NCBI GenBank assembly: GCA_002727315.1
Contig: PBWR01000011.1
Span: 1-64,000, forward strand
DNA from: Alphaproteobacteria bacterium
GTDB lineage: Bacteria; Pseudomonadota; Alphaproteobacteria; UBA6615
Reading direction: 5' to 3'
Length of the DNA: 64,000 nucleotides
Positions 29,923 to 39,629 of this stretch are shown here, piece by piece. Each line of letters opens with the position of its first letter. Position 1 is the first letter of the stretch. The notes under the pieces were generated by a model. The model was not told the DNA's origin. It saw only the letters and a list, made by a program, of their open reading frames with translations, and searched no databases. Made by a program: the position numbers and the translations under genes.

Positions 29923-30053
29923 GCAATCTTGTCCTGATTCTCGGACTGCTCTGCAACGCCGATCTCTGGGCGCACCAGGTCGAGCATCTGTCCGATCTTG
30001 CAGTCTGCACAGTCGCGGACATCACCGGTGCGGGTTTTCGTCCGGGAACATAG
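29919..30053 (+). pseudogene. N-terminal stump of an alpha/beta-hydrolase gene
   Basis: GTG at 29919 overlapping the upstream stop encodes VSNLVLILGLLCNADLWAHQVEHLSDLAVCTVADITGAGFRPGT*; LVLxxGLLCxAxLWxxQ...VADxT is a typical alpha/beta-hydrolase N-terminus, then similarity stops. Confidence 0.65.
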
Positions 30054-30585
30054 CCAGAGTGAGCTGGATCATCAAGGCATCGAGTTTCTCCGACGCGGTC
30101 CCGTCTATGTCGCTTGCCCGTGCGATGGCATGTGACACTGAACTGTCCGACGAACAGAAGGCGCTCATCAACGGGACGGTGCCCGACGCGGGCGCGGCCA
30201 GTGCGATATCCTCGCCGGCGGTACAGAGTTTCGCGGGATCGCGGATCGCCTCGGGAGTGAAGGTGACGACCACGCGAAAACGAGCGGCTTGGGTCCGGGT
30301 TTTGGGGTTGGCCGCGAAATTGATGGGTATGCCCGACGTGCTGCCCTGCATGCTGTCGATGACTGCCGCTTCCAGAGTCGCGTGCGGTGCATCGAACGGG
30401 TTGCCGAGAACGGTCACCTTCATCTGATGATCGCCACCGCCCGCAGCCCTTGCTTCGGCAGGCTCATACTGGGTTGCGTAGTCGACCCGGGTGACGACGA
30501 TACCCAGTTGCGCGCAGGCCGTGAGTGCGACGAGCCCGCCGATGGCGAGGGTCGAGCGTAGCGGAAAACCGGAGTTCCTGTGCAT
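30022..30585 (-). CDS. Putative lipoprotein (187 aa)
   Basis: Signal sequence with lipobox GGLVALTAC. Confidence 0.75.
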   Translation of the reverse strand: MHRNSGFPLRSTLAIGGLVALTACAQLGIVVTRVDYATQYEPAEARAAGGGDHQMKVTVLGNPFDAPHATLEAAVIDSMQGSTSGIPINFAANPKTRTQAARFRVVVTFTPEAIRDPAKLCTAGEDIALAAPASGTVPLMSAFCSSDSSVSHAIARASDIDGTASEKLDALMIQLTLAMFPDENPHR

Positions 30586-30728
30586 TTTGAAGTCCCGAGT
30601 GGATGTTGGGCCAATTCAGGTCGCAAAATGCCGGGCAAGCGGCGGTCCCGGCAGATACCGGTTCCATAAAGATAGTGTGTGGTCGGGTTTCGGCCAAATC
30701 CTGGCCGGGCAACTCTTCGTGATCGGCT

Positions 30729-32747
30729 CTAAATATCGATCTCGTCGACGAACTTGGCGTTGTCCTGGATGAAGCGGAACCGCAACTCCGCCTTCCGGCC
30801 CATCAGTTGCTCGACCAGCTGGGCCGTGGCCTTGGCCTCGCGCGCGTGCGCCTTGTCCGTATCGGTCGCACTGGGCAGTGCGACCTGGATCAGCTGCCGT
30901 TTCTCCGGATCCATTGTCGTTTCGCGCAGCTGGGCAGGTGGCATCTCGCCCAGGCCCTTGAAGCGGCTGATCTCGACCTTGCCGGACCCCGAGAAATGCT
31001 CGTCCATCAGGCGTTCCCGGTCGGCGTCGTCCAGCGCGTAGACCACATCGCCACCACGCGCCAGGCGATACAGCGGCGGGACGGCGAGGAACAGGTGCTC
31101 CTGGGTCACCAGCTCCGGCATCTCGCGATAGAAAAAGGTCATCAGCAGCGAGGCGATATGCGCCCCGTCAACATCGGCGTCAGTCATGATGACCACGCGT
31201 TCGTAGCGCAGCTTGTCGAGGTCGAAGGTCTTGCCCGATCCGCATCCCAGCGCCTGGATCAGGTCGCTCAGTTCCTGGTTCCCGCGCAGCTTGTCCGCCG
31301 AGGCGCTGGCCACGTTCAGGATCTTGCCGCGCAATGGCAGGATCGCCTGGGTTTCGCGGTGGCGTGCCTGCTTGGCAGAGCCGCCGGCGCTGTCGCCCTC
31401 GACGAGGAAGATTTCCGTCCCCTCGGCGCTGCCGCGCGTGCAGTCGGCGAGTTTTCCGGGCAGGCGTGACTTGCGGCCGGCGGTCTTGCGCTTGAAGGCT
31501 CGGTCCTCGCGTCGCCGTTTGCGTTCTTCCGCCCGTTCAATGGCCCATTCCAGCAGGGAATCCGCGTTCTGGCGGTCATTCGACAGATGGTGGTCGAAAT
31601 GGTCCTTGATCTGGGCCTCGACAAAGCGGGCCGCGTCGGGCATCGAAAGTTTTTCCTTCGTCTGCCCCTGGAACTGGGGTTCCGAGATGAACAGGGACAG
31701 GACAATGGCCGCGCCGTCGGCGATGTCGTCGGCCGTCAGCTGTGTCGCCTTGCGGTTGTTGGTCAGCTCGCCATAACCCTTCAGGCCGCGGGTCAGTGCG
31801 CCGCGAATGCCGGCCACATGGCTGCCGCCTTCCGGCGTCGGCACGGTGTTGCAGTAGGAACTGACGAAGCCTTCACCGTCTGCCGGCCAGCACACCGCCC
31901 ATTCGACCCGGCCCTTGCTGCCGTTCAGGTCGGCGCGTCCCGCGAAAATGTCAGCGCCCACAAGCGGCCGTTCGCCGACGGTCGAGCGCAGATAGTCGAG
32001 GATGCCGTCGGCGAACTGGAAGGCCTCGCTGTCGGGAAGCTCGGCGGCAGCCGCGATCTTGCTGTCGCACGACCAGCGAATCTCCACGCCAGGGAACAGG
32101 TAGGCCTTGGATTTGGCCATGTCGTACAGACGTTCCGCCCGGAATACCGCTTTCTCACCGAAGATGTCCGGGTCGGGCAGGAACGAGATCGTGGTGCCGC
32201 GCCGGTTCTGCACGGCCTTGAGTTTCTTCAGTTTGCCCTTCGACTTGCCGCGCGCGTAATCCTGCGCCCACAGCTGTTTGTCGCGTGCGACCTCAACGCG
32301 TAGGTTGGCCGCCAATGCGTTGACGACACTTAGTCCCACACCGTGCAGGCCGCCGGACGTCTGGTACACCTTGCCGTCGAATTTGCCGCCCGAATGGAGC
32401 GTCGTCAGGATCACTTCCAGTGCCGACTTGCTCTTGAACTTCGGATGCGGATCGACCGGAATTCCCCGACCATTGTCCGAAATCGAGAGCACGCCGTCGC
32501 CGTCGAGATCCATCTCGATCCTGTCGGCATGCCCGGCGACGGCTTCGTCCATCGCATTGTCGAGTATCTCGGCCGCCAGGTGGTGTAGTGCGCGTTCGTC
32601 GGTGCCGCCGATATACATTCCCGGGCGCCGCCGGACCGGCTCCAGGCCCTCGAGAACCTCGATATCCTGTGCGGTGTAGTCGCCGCCCGCGCCTGCTGCG
32701 TCGTCAAACAGGCCGGGATCTTCGACTTTTCGTTTTGCTCGCGCCAC
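30729..32747 (-). CDS. parE: DNA topoisomerase IV subunit B
   Basis: GLEPVRRRPGMYIGGTDERALHHLAAEILDNAMDEAVAG, GLHGVGLSVVNAL, EGDSAGGSAKQARHRETQAILPLRGKILNV; GTG start near 32747 assumed. Confidence 0.95.
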   Translation of the reverse strand: MARAKRKVEDPGLFDDAAGAGGDYTAQDIEVLEGLEPVRRRPGMYIGGTDERALHHLAAEILDNAMDEAVAGHADRIEMDLDGDGVLSISDNGRGIPVDPHPKFKSKSALEVILTTLHSGGKFDGKVYQTSGGLHGVGLSVVNALAANLRVEVARDKQLWAQDYARGKSKGKLKKLKAVQNRRGTTISFLPDPDIFGEKAVFRAERLYDMAKSKAYLFPGVEIRWSCDSKIAAAAELPDSEAFQFADGILDYLRSTVGERPLVGADIFAGRADLNGSKGRVEWAVCWPADGEGFVSSYCNTVPTPEGGSHVAGIRGALTRGLKGYGELTNNRKATQLTADDIADGAAIVLSLFISEPQFQGQTKEKLSMPDAARFVEAQIKDHFDHHLSNDRQNADSLLEWAIERAEERKRRREDRAFKRKTAGRKSRLPGKLADCTRGSAEGTEIFLVEGDSAGGSAKQARHRETQAILPLRGKILNVASASADKLRGNQELSDLIQALGCGSGKTFDLDKLRYERVVIMTDADVDGAHIASLLMTFFYREMPELVTQEHLFLAVPPLYRLARGGDVVYALDDADRERLMDEHFSGSGKVEISRFKGLGEMPPAQLRETTMDPEKRQLIQVALPSATDTDKAHAREAKATAQLVEQLMGRKAELRFRFIQDNAKFVDEIDI

Positions 32748-32874
32748 GCTGGCCTCGCCAGAAAATAGACCTAACTTCGACCACACCATCACGGCCTGAA
32801 CCGTCGCGCACCGGCGGGTTCCACTCTGGTGATGATCGTGCTCAATATGTGTGATTCGCGCATGAGGTGACACT

Positions 32875-33276
32875 ATGAACGGAGACACGGAATCGCCGCA
32901 CGGCGAATTGTTTATCCAGACCGCTGCCATGCCGGCCGACACCAACGCCAATGGCGACATTTTCGGCGGCTGGCTGTTGTCCCAGATGGATATCGCCGGC
33001 GGTATTGCCGCACGCAACTATTCGGCCGGTCGGACGGTCACCATCGCGATCGAATCCATGACGTTCCGGAAGCCGGTCAAGGTCGGCGATGTCGTATCGT
33101 GCTACGCCGCGCTGGAGCGGGTCGGGAACACCTCGATGACCTGGCGGATCGAGGCCTGGTCCCTGCGCAGCGCCAGTTTCGTGCGCGAAAAAGTGACCGA
33201 AGGGGTGTTCACCTATGTGGCAATAGGAGCGGACGGGAAACCGCGACAGATTTCGCAGGAGACGCAGGATAAATGA
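32875..33276 (+). CDS. Acyl-CoA thioesterase (YciA-like hotdog)
   Basis: NANGDIFGGWLLSQMDIAGGIAARNYSAGRTVTIAIESMTFRKPVKVGDVVSCYA. Confidence 0.92.
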   Translation: MNGDTESPHGELFIQTAAMPADTNANGDIFGGWLLSQMDIAGGIAARNYSAGRTVTIAIESMTFRKPVKVGDVVSCYAALERVGNTSMTWRIEAWSLRSASFVREKVTEGVFTYVAIGADGKPRQISQETQDK

Positions 33277-33614
33277 AACGCGCATTTGCGATCATGGCCG
33301 TCGGTATGGGGCTGTTGGCGGCCCCGGCGGCAGGGCAGGCGGGGGAGGCGGATGTGACCGCCGTCGCCGTTCGGACCGGCAGCACCTACACGTTCAATGT
33401 CACGGTGCGCCACGCCGACGAGGGCTGGGACCACTACGCCAACTCGGACAAGGCGTGGTTCACCGACCTCGACAACGTGGAGTGGGAGACCTTCTTCACC
33501 TTCGGTGCGTCGGACGCCTATCACGGCGATGACGATTCCGAGCGTGATTTGCGCATGTCGATCATCACCCACAAGGATGCCGCCGTCTGCTGCGACGGCG
33601 GCTGGCGCGTCTGA
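33273..33614 (+). CDS. Hypothetical exported protein
   Basis: Signal peptide MKRAFAIMAVGMGLLAAPAAGQA, then FNVTVRHADEGWDHYAN; 4-nt overlap with upstream thioesterase. Confidence 0.6.
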   Translation: MKRAFAIMAVGMGLLAAPAAGQAGEADVTAVAVRTGSTYTFNVTVRHADEGWDHYANSDKAWFTDLDNVEWETFFTFGASDAYHGDDDSERDLRMSIITHKDAAVCCDGGWRV

Positions 33615-33629
33615 CCAACAGACAGAAAA

Positions 33630-33655
33630 AAGGCCCCGCCGGCTGGCGGGGCCTT
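33630..33655. terminator. Bidirectional intrinsic terminator between convergent genes
   Basis: AAGGCCCCGCC-GGCT-GGCGGGGCCTT perfect 11-bp stem, A-tract upstream and T-rich downstream. Confidence 0.9.
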
Positions 33656-33679
33656 CTTCATTGGAAGGGTCCAGGTGGA

Positions 33680-35089
33680 CTAGGACGAGAAGTACATCTG
33701 GAACTCGATCGGATGCGGCGCCTCGAGAAACGCCGTGACCTCTTCCTGCTTCAGCTCGATATAGGCATCGATCTGATCGTCGGAGAAGACATCACCTTTC
33801 TTCAGGAAATCCCGGTCCGCATCGAGAGCAGCGATCGCCTCACCCAGGGATTCCGACACGGTCGGCACGCCCTCCAGCTCCTCGGCGGGCAGATCGTACA
33901 GGTCCTTGTCCATCGGGTCGCCCGGGTGGATCTTGTTCTCGATACCGTCGAGGCCGGCCATCAGCATGGCCGAGAACGCCAGATAGGGGTTCGCGGTGGC
34001 ATCAGGGAAACGCACCTCGACACGCTTGGCCTTCGGGTTGGTGGCAAACGGGATGCGGCAGGAGGCCGAGCGGTTGCGCGAGGAATAGGCGAGCAGCACG
34101 GGTGCTTCGAAGCCCGGGACGAGGCGCTTATAGCTGTTCGTCGTCGGGTTCGAGAAGGCGTTGATGGCCTTCGCATGCTTGATGATGCCGCCGATATAGT
34201 AGAGGCAGGTGTCCGACAGGTCGGCATAGCCCGAGCCGGCGAACAGCGGCTTGCTGTCCTTCCAGATCGACTGATGCACATGCATGCCCGAGCCGTTGTC
34301 GCCTGCGATGGGCTTCGGCATGAAGGTTGCCGTCTTGCCGTATTGGGCGGCGACGTTGTGCACGACATACTTGTAGATCTGCATCTGGTCGGCGGTCGCC
34401 AGCAGCGTGTCAAACTTTTGACCCAGCTCGTTCTGGCTCGGCGCCACCTCGTGATGGTGCTTCTCCATATCTATGCCCATCTGGATCGCGGTGGTTACCA
34501 TCTCGGCGCGTAGGTCGGTCATGGAGTCGACCGGCGGGACGGGGAAGTAGCCACCTTTGATACCCGGGCGATGGCCAAAGTTGCCTTCCGGAAAATCGGT
34601 GCCAGAATTGTAAGGGCCCTCGTCGCTGTCCACTTCGTAGAAGCTGCGCGACATGGAGACTTCGTAACGCACATCGTCGAACACGAAGAACTCGGCCTCC
34701 GGCCCGAAGAATGCGGTGTCGCCGACGCCACTGGACTCCATATAGGCCAGCGCCAGTCGGGCCGTGCTGCGCGGGTCGCGTGCGTAGGGCTCACCGGTCG
34801 ACGGCTCGAGGACGTCGCAGAACAGGATCAGCTGGGGCTGTGCCGTGAACGGGTCCATCACGGCCGTGCTCAGGTCCGGCATGAGGGTCATGTCGGATTC
34901 GTTGATGGCCTTCCAGCCGGCGATCGACGATCCGTCGAACATGATGCCGTCGGTCAGCAGGTCCTCATCGACGGTCGATACATGCTGCGCGGTGTGCTGC
35001 CACTTGCCGCGCGGGTCCGTGAACCGGAAGTCCACAAACTCGACGTCGTTCTCTTTGATCATGTCTAGGACTGTTTTTGTGTCCGACAT
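33680..35089 (-). CDS. glnA: Glutamine synthetase type I
   Basis: [69 protein letters not shown] adenylylation region. Confidence 0.97.
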   Translation of the reverse strand: MSDTKTVLDMIKENDVEFVDFRFTDPRGKWQHTAQHVSTVDEDLLTDGIMFDGSSIAGWKAINESDMTLMPDLSTAVMDPFTAQPQLILFCDVLEPSTGEPYARDPRSTARLALAYMESSGVGDTAFFGPEAEFFVFDDVRYEVSMSRSFYEVDSDEGPYNSGTDFPEGNFGHRPGIKGGYFPVPPVDSMTDLRAEMVTTAIQMGIDMEKHHHEVAPSQNELGQKFDTLLATADQMQIYKYVVHNVAAQYGKTATFMPKPIAGDNGSGMHVHQSIWKDSKPLFAGSGYADLSDTCLYYIGGIIKHAKAINAFSNPTTNSYKRLVPGFEAPVLLAYSSRNRSASCRIPFATNPKAKRVEVRFPDATANPYLAFSAMLMAGLDGIENKIHPGDPMDKDLYDLPAEELEGVPTVSESLGEAIAALDADRDFLKKGDVFSDDQIDAYIELKQEEVTAFLEAPHPIEFQMYFSS

Positions 35090-35158
35090 TTCTAGGCTCT
35101 CCTGTTCGTTCGGAAAAATTCTTTGCTTGGTTGCTGGTGGTGTTCGATTTCCGGGCCG

Positions 35159-35500
<342 letters not shown>

Positions 35501-35570
35501 TCACTGTCCTGCCTTCACCGCGTTGTTCATTCTACGCGCAGGCGACGGGCTGCGCCTACGCACTGGGCAT

Positions 35571-35586
35571 AGCATAACGCGTGCCA
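35571..35586 (-). promoter_or_regulatory. Candidate sigma-54 (RpoN) promoter for glnB-glnA
   Basis: Minus strand reads TGGCACG-CGTT-ATGCT, close to consensus TGGCACG-N4-TTGCW, about 75-90 nt upstream of glnB. Confidence 0.65.
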
Positions 35587-35697
35587 GATGAGGGGCCCGC
35601 GCAATCCCCCGGATTTAGGGGAGTTTTCGTCGTGATACCAGCATTGATCCGGCGCAAAATGCACAATAATTAGGCACGACGCTCAATAAGTAGGCGC

Positions 35698-36876
35698 CTA
35701 ATTGTATATCTCGCGCACACGCCCCATTGCGGCCTGAATGTTCTCCACAGAATTCGCATAGGAGAACCGAACATAATTCTCTCCCAGATGTCCGAAACTG
35801 GTGCCCGCGACGGTTGCAACATGGGCCTCCGTCAGCAGTCGGTCCTGCACCTCCCGGGCGGATGCTCCGGTCCCGGATATGTTGGGAAATGCATAGAAGG
35901 CGCCGACCGGCGTGCGGCAGGAGAAGCCGCCGATGCCGTTCAACTCGTCGACGATCACCTTGCGGCGCTGGTCGAAGGCACGAACCATTTCGTGGACGGA
36001 ATCCTGGGGCCCTTCGAGGGCCGCGATGCCGGCGAACTGGGTGCCGGCATTCACGCAGGAATGGCAATTGATGGCCAGGCGTGTCGCGGATTCGACGAGG
36101 CTGTCGGGCCAGAGCGCATAGCCCAGCCGCCACCCGGTCATCGCATAGGTCTTGGACCAGCCGTCGAGCAGGATCAGCCGGTCGCGCAGATGCTCGTAGG
36201 AAAGCAGGCTGACATGCTCGTGGCCGTCATAGGTCATCTGGCCATAAATCTCGTCCGACAGGATGGCGACATGGGGGTGCGCCTCGAGCCCGGCGGCCAG
36301 CTTGTCCATCTCCGCGCGCGGGACGGCGCCGCCGGTGGGATTGGCCGGCGTGTTGATGATGATCAGGCGCGTCGCGGGTGTGATCAGGGACAGGACTTCC
36401 TCGGCGTCGAACGAGAAGTCTTTTTCTTCCAGCAGCGGGATCGGCACGGCTGTCGCACCGGAATAGTTGATCGCGGATTCGTAAATCGGGAAACCTGGGT
36501 TCGGGTACATGATTTCCGCGCCGGCCTCGCCGAACATCATGATGGCGAAGAACATGGTGACCTTGCCGCCGGGCACACACACGATGTTGCCAGGATCGAC
36601 CTCCACCGCGCGCAGGCGATGAATGTCCGCCGCCACGGCCTCGCGCAGCGCCACGATGCCCGGCGCCGGTGTATACCCATGATGGCCGTCGCGCAGGGCC
36701 TTCACCGCGGCTTCGACGATGTGCTCGGGTGTTTGAAAATCGGGCTGCCCGATGCCGAGATTGATCACATCGTGTCCCTCGGCTTTGAGGGCTTCGGCGC
36801 GGGCCAGAACCTCGAATGCGGATTCGGTGCCGAGGCGCGAGAGGTTCTCGGCCATGTGCAATTGTGCGCTGGTCAT
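35698..36876 (-). CDS. Class I/II PLP-dependent aminotransferase
   Basis: NLGIGQPDFQTPEHIVEAA, NTPANPTGG, DGWSKTYAMTGWRLGY (PLP lysine). Confidence 0.95.
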   Translation of the reverse strand: MTSAQLHMAENLSRLGTESAFEVLARAEALKAEGHDVINLGIGQPDFQTPEHIVEAAVKALRDGHHGYTPAPGIVALREAVAADIHRLRAVEVDPGNIVCVPGGKVTMFFAIMMFGEAGAEIMYPNPGFPIYESAINYSGATAVPIPLLEEKDFSFDAEEVLSLITPATRLIIINTPANPTGGAVPRAEMDKLAAGLEAHPHVAILSDEIYGQMTYDGHEHVSLLSYEHLRDRLILLDGWSKTYAMTGWRLGYALWPDSLVESATRLAINCHSCVNAGTQFAGIAALEGPQDSVHEMVRAFDQRRKVIVDELNGIGGFSCRTPVGAFYAFPNISGTGASAREVQDRLLTEAHVATVAGTSFGHLGENYVRFSYANSVENIQAAMGRVREIYN

Positions 36877-37054
36877 GTGCGTCGTCTCTGATGTCCCCAC
36901 GAAAGAGCGCACTATAGGCGGTCGGAGAACGGCTGAGCAAAACCTTTGGGGCGTACAGCCCGCAGGCCCGATGCTGTTTGGTCGCGGCTGTACCCCGGCC
37001 CGCGAACCGGCAACAATATGTCTGCAATGCGTAGACACACAGAAGGGTGCGGCC

Positions 37055-38125
37055 ATGTCCGATGATCAGTCCCGTCCGCTTGATGATGAGGAAGTACTCC
37101 GATACTGGATCCCGCGGCTGGTCGCCGATGGCGGCGACCCGAACGATGCGCTCGCGGTGCGCAATCGTGCGGCGACCTGGGATGCATGGCCGGATGCCTG
37201 GGCCGAGCTCGGTGACGGCTATATCGCGATGGGGCAGGATCGCCTGGCGCTCGGTCACCAGGCAAGCGCGGCCGCCGCCTATGTGCGGGCTGCCATTTGC
37301 TATCACTTCGCCCAGGTGGTCGCGTTTCACCTGCCGGAGTTAAAGACCGAGCTGCAAGGCCGCAAGGTTGCGGCCTTTCGGGAGGCGGCTCCATTGATGT
37401 CGCCGCCGGCAGAACGCCTCGACATTCCCTTCGGCGATGCGAACCTGCCCGGATATCTTCGCCTGCCGGCGGGAAGGGACGGACCGGTTCCCTGCATCCT
37501 TCTGGTGCCGGGGCTGGATTCCACGAAAGAGGACTTCGCCACCATTATGGAGATGGCGGTGCAGCGGGGGCTTGCGGCGTTTGCGTTCGATGGTCCGGGT
37601 CAGGGCGAGGTGCATCCGCGAATTCTGCTCGGCCAGAATTACGAGGCATGCATTGTCGCAGCTCATGAGGCCATGGCCGCGCGGCCGGAAATCGATGCCG
37701 AACGGATCGGTACGCTCGGGCGCAGCCTTGGCGGAATCTATGTGGTCAAGGCGGCGGCGGTCGAACCACGTATTAAGGCGACCGTCGTCTTTGGTGGCGC
37801 GTGGGACCTCGGCGACTGGCCGGCGATGCCGCCGCTGATCCGCGACGGGTTCGTCTATGCCACGGGTGCCGATGACGAAGACGATGCCCTGGCGCGCTTG
37901 TCCGATGTCACGCTCGACGGATGCATATCCGCGGTTACTTCGCCGGTGCTGGTCGTGCATGGGCGGAACGATGCCATCTTCAAGGCCCACCAGGCCGAGC
38001 GGATCGCCGCGGCCTTGCCGGGCAACGCGACTTTGTGGATGGATGAAGACGGGGTTCACTGCTGTCACAACCATGCATTCGAGTACCGGACCGGCATGGT
38101 GGACTGGCTCGACCGTACATTGTGA
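37055..38125 (+). CDS. Alpha/beta hydrolase, 2,6-dihydroxypseudooxynicotine hydrolase/FrsA-like
   Basis: N-terminal helical region, LLVPGLDSTKEDF, FAFDGPGQGEVHP, TLGRSLGGIYVVKAA; same layout as 12408..13646. Confidence 0.82.
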   Translation: MSDDQSRPLDDEEVLRYWIPRLVADGGDPNDALAVRNRAATWDAWPDAWAELGDGYIAMGQDRLALGHQASAAAAYVRAAICYHFAQVVAFHLPELKTELQGRKVAAFREAAPLMSPPAERLDIPFGDANLPGYLRLPAGRDGPVPCILLVPGLDSTKEDFATIMEMAVQRGLAAFAFDGPGQGEVHPRILLGQNYEACIVAAHEAMAARPEIDAERIGTLGRSLGGIYVVKAAAVEPRIKATVVFGGAWDLGDWPAMPPLIRDGFVYATGADDEDDALARLSDVTLDGCISAVTSPVLVVHGRNDAIFKAHQAERIAAALPGNATLWMDEDGVHCCHNHAFEYRTGMVDWLDRTL

Positions 38126-38303
38126 GGGTCGTTAACGGCCCCTCAGGGCGCCTGCGGGCAGTACCAACATCGATGCGTTGGTTGCGACCGTTTCGAAGGC
38201 GGGTACACCGAAGAAGAAACAGCGGCGCAAGGCTGCGACCTGAACGAAACTTGTTCGCGTCCGCTTGACGCCATCGGGTCCTATGATTACACAAACGCCG
38301 GTT

Positions 38304-38384
38304 TGTGGTGGCTGTAGCTCAGTTGGTTAGAGCGCCTGGTTGTGGTCCAGGAGGTCGTGGGTTCAAATCCCATCAGCCACCCCA
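38304..38384 (+). repeat. 81-bp perfect direct repeat, copy 1 (contains complete tRNA-His)
   Basis: tgtggtggctgtagctcagttggttagagcgcctggttgtggtccaggaggtcgtgggttcaaatcccatcagccacccca; identical to 39460..39540, flanking bases differ. Confidence 0.95.
38308..38384 (+). tRNA. tRNA-His (GTG)
   Basis: Acceptor GTGGCTG/CAGCCAC, G-1 (38307) opposite C73, anticodon loop TTGTGGT, encoded CCA. Confidence 0.96.
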
Positions 38385-38398
38385 ATATTTTCAATGAC

Positions 38399-38740
38399 TT
38401 AGCTGTTACTCGTATTTGGCGCTTTGCCAATTTCCGCGACTCTTGTCGCGCATTTGTGCAGTTGGTCCATCACATCCAGCTTTTTCTGCGTAGCGTGTTT
38501 GGCGTATCGCAAAGTGCTTTCGATCGTAGCGTGGGCCAGATAGTCCTGGGCGGCCTTCAGGTCGCCCGTAAGGACAAGTATGCGCGGGCCAGTGGTGTGT
38601 CATCGATACGAAAGCCTGCACGGCGGCAGGCGGCCTTAAAGATCGTGCGTTTGGCTGTGATTGGTTTGCCGGGATCTCGTTTGCAGTAAGGGCAGGCATA
38701 GAGGTCGGGGTAGTATGGGAATGCCTGACCTGATTTTTCG
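38399..38740 (-). pseudogene. Frameshifted tyrosine recombinase/integrase fragment
   Basis: Minus-strand frame ending at 38399 reads ...LVLTGDLKAAQDYLAHATIESTLRYAKHATQKKLDVMDQLHKCATRVAEIGKAPNTSNS* (LxH...T..YAK catalytic C-terminus); upstream part GKPITAKRTIFKAACRRAGFRIDDT lies in another frame (38557..38856); HxLRH arginine box not found. Confidence 0.75.
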
Positions 38741-38797
38741 TATTCATGCGCGTCATTTATCAGTGAAGCCCCTTGTTTCCTGGCCAGCCGATGATTT

Positions 38798-39205
38798 TTA
38801 AAAGTGGTCCCTTCTAAACTTTCCAGCATCGTCCTTGGTTCTCTGTTTAAGTTCAAACCAAACCATCAATGCCAGAAAAGCGACAACCAGAAGATGTTGC
38901 ATATCTTTCAGTTCTACGTTGTCCCGATAACCAAACAAGAGACCGCCAATCAGGTAAAACACTCCGAAGTTAAGAACGATCGCAAGTGATGGTGCGGCCT
39001 TAAATGAAAAGAGGTATCTGTAAACTGCATAAGCTAGTAAGCAACCTGCCGCAAAACGGATCGTCTTATACCGATAAATTTGCTGACTTTCATCGATTTT
39101 TAAATCGAAAGGGAAAAATAAATCGGTACCGGCTAAAGTCATTATTATCGATACGATGAACCATACGAATAAAATCCAAATCAAAATTTTTCTAAAGGCT
39201 TTCAT
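38798..39205 (-). CDS. Small membrane protein (135 aa), island cargo
   Basis: About 4 hydrophobic segments (ILIWILFVWFIVSIIMTLAG; FAAGCLLAYAVYRYLF; SLAIVLNFGVFYLIGGLLFG; LLVVAFLALMVWF); AT-rich coding sequence. Confidence 0.65.
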   Translation of the reverse strand: MKAFRKILIWILFVWFIVSIIMTLAGTDLFFPFDLKIDESQQIYRYKTIRFAAGCLLAYAVYRYLFSFKAAPSLAIVLNFGVFYLIGGLLFGYRDNVELKDMQHLLVVAFLALMVWFELKQRTKDDAGKFRRDHF

Positions 39206-39459
39206 GACTGAATTCGTTCTCTTTTTTGAACTGTTTAAAGATTAACGTTAAAACGTCATTTAAAAATAAAACTGCATTCTTCTTTGGATTTAGCGTGGTG
39301 CTAAGTTCTTGACCTAGAAGTTGGGAAAAATACGGACAGTTGAAAAATAGTCTGAAATTTAGTGTGATTTATGTTCCACTTTTATCGCATATTCTCCACT
39401 ATTTTCTACTTTCGCCTTGACGGGAAAATTAAAAAACCCCAGAAAACTGCGGGATTTCG

Positions 39460-39540
39460 TGTGGTGGCTGTAGCTCAGTTGGTTAGAGCGCCTGGTTGTG
39501 GTCCAGGAGGTCGTGGGTTCAAATCCCATCAGCCACCCCA
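39460..39540 (+). repeat. 81-bp perfect direct repeat, copy 2 (contains complete tRNA-His)
   Basis: Identical to 38304..38384. Confidence 0.95.
39464..39540 (+). tRNA. tRNA-His (GTG), second identical copy
   Basis: Same 77-nt sequence as 38308..38384. Confidence 0.96.
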
Positions 39541-39629
39541 TTTCCTCCGCCGACTGACCTAGCGCAAAACCGTGCCGACCGGAGTGCGGCTAGAATAGCA
39601 GCGTTGATATTTGGGGAGTTTGCGGCCGC

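Larger units (their letters stand above)
38385..39459. mobile_element. Remnant of a tRNA-His-targeted integrative element
   Basis: AT-rich segment bounded by 81-bp direct repeats, with a tyrosine-recombinase C-terminal remnant next to one repeat and an AT-rich cargo gene. Confidence 0.72.

Noticed and set aside
35668-35703. AATTAGGC...GCCTAATT inverted repeat at the aminotransferase stop
   Set aside because: Eight-bp arms with a 20-nt spacer and no T-run; too weak to call a terminator or operator
35788-36891. 367-aa plus-strand ORF opposite the aminotransferase
   Set aside because: Aminotransferase motifs on the minus strand are definitive
38385-39459. Complete prophage or functional ICE
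   Set aside because: Only a frameshifted integrase fragment and one small ORF are present; no structural, replication or transfer genes
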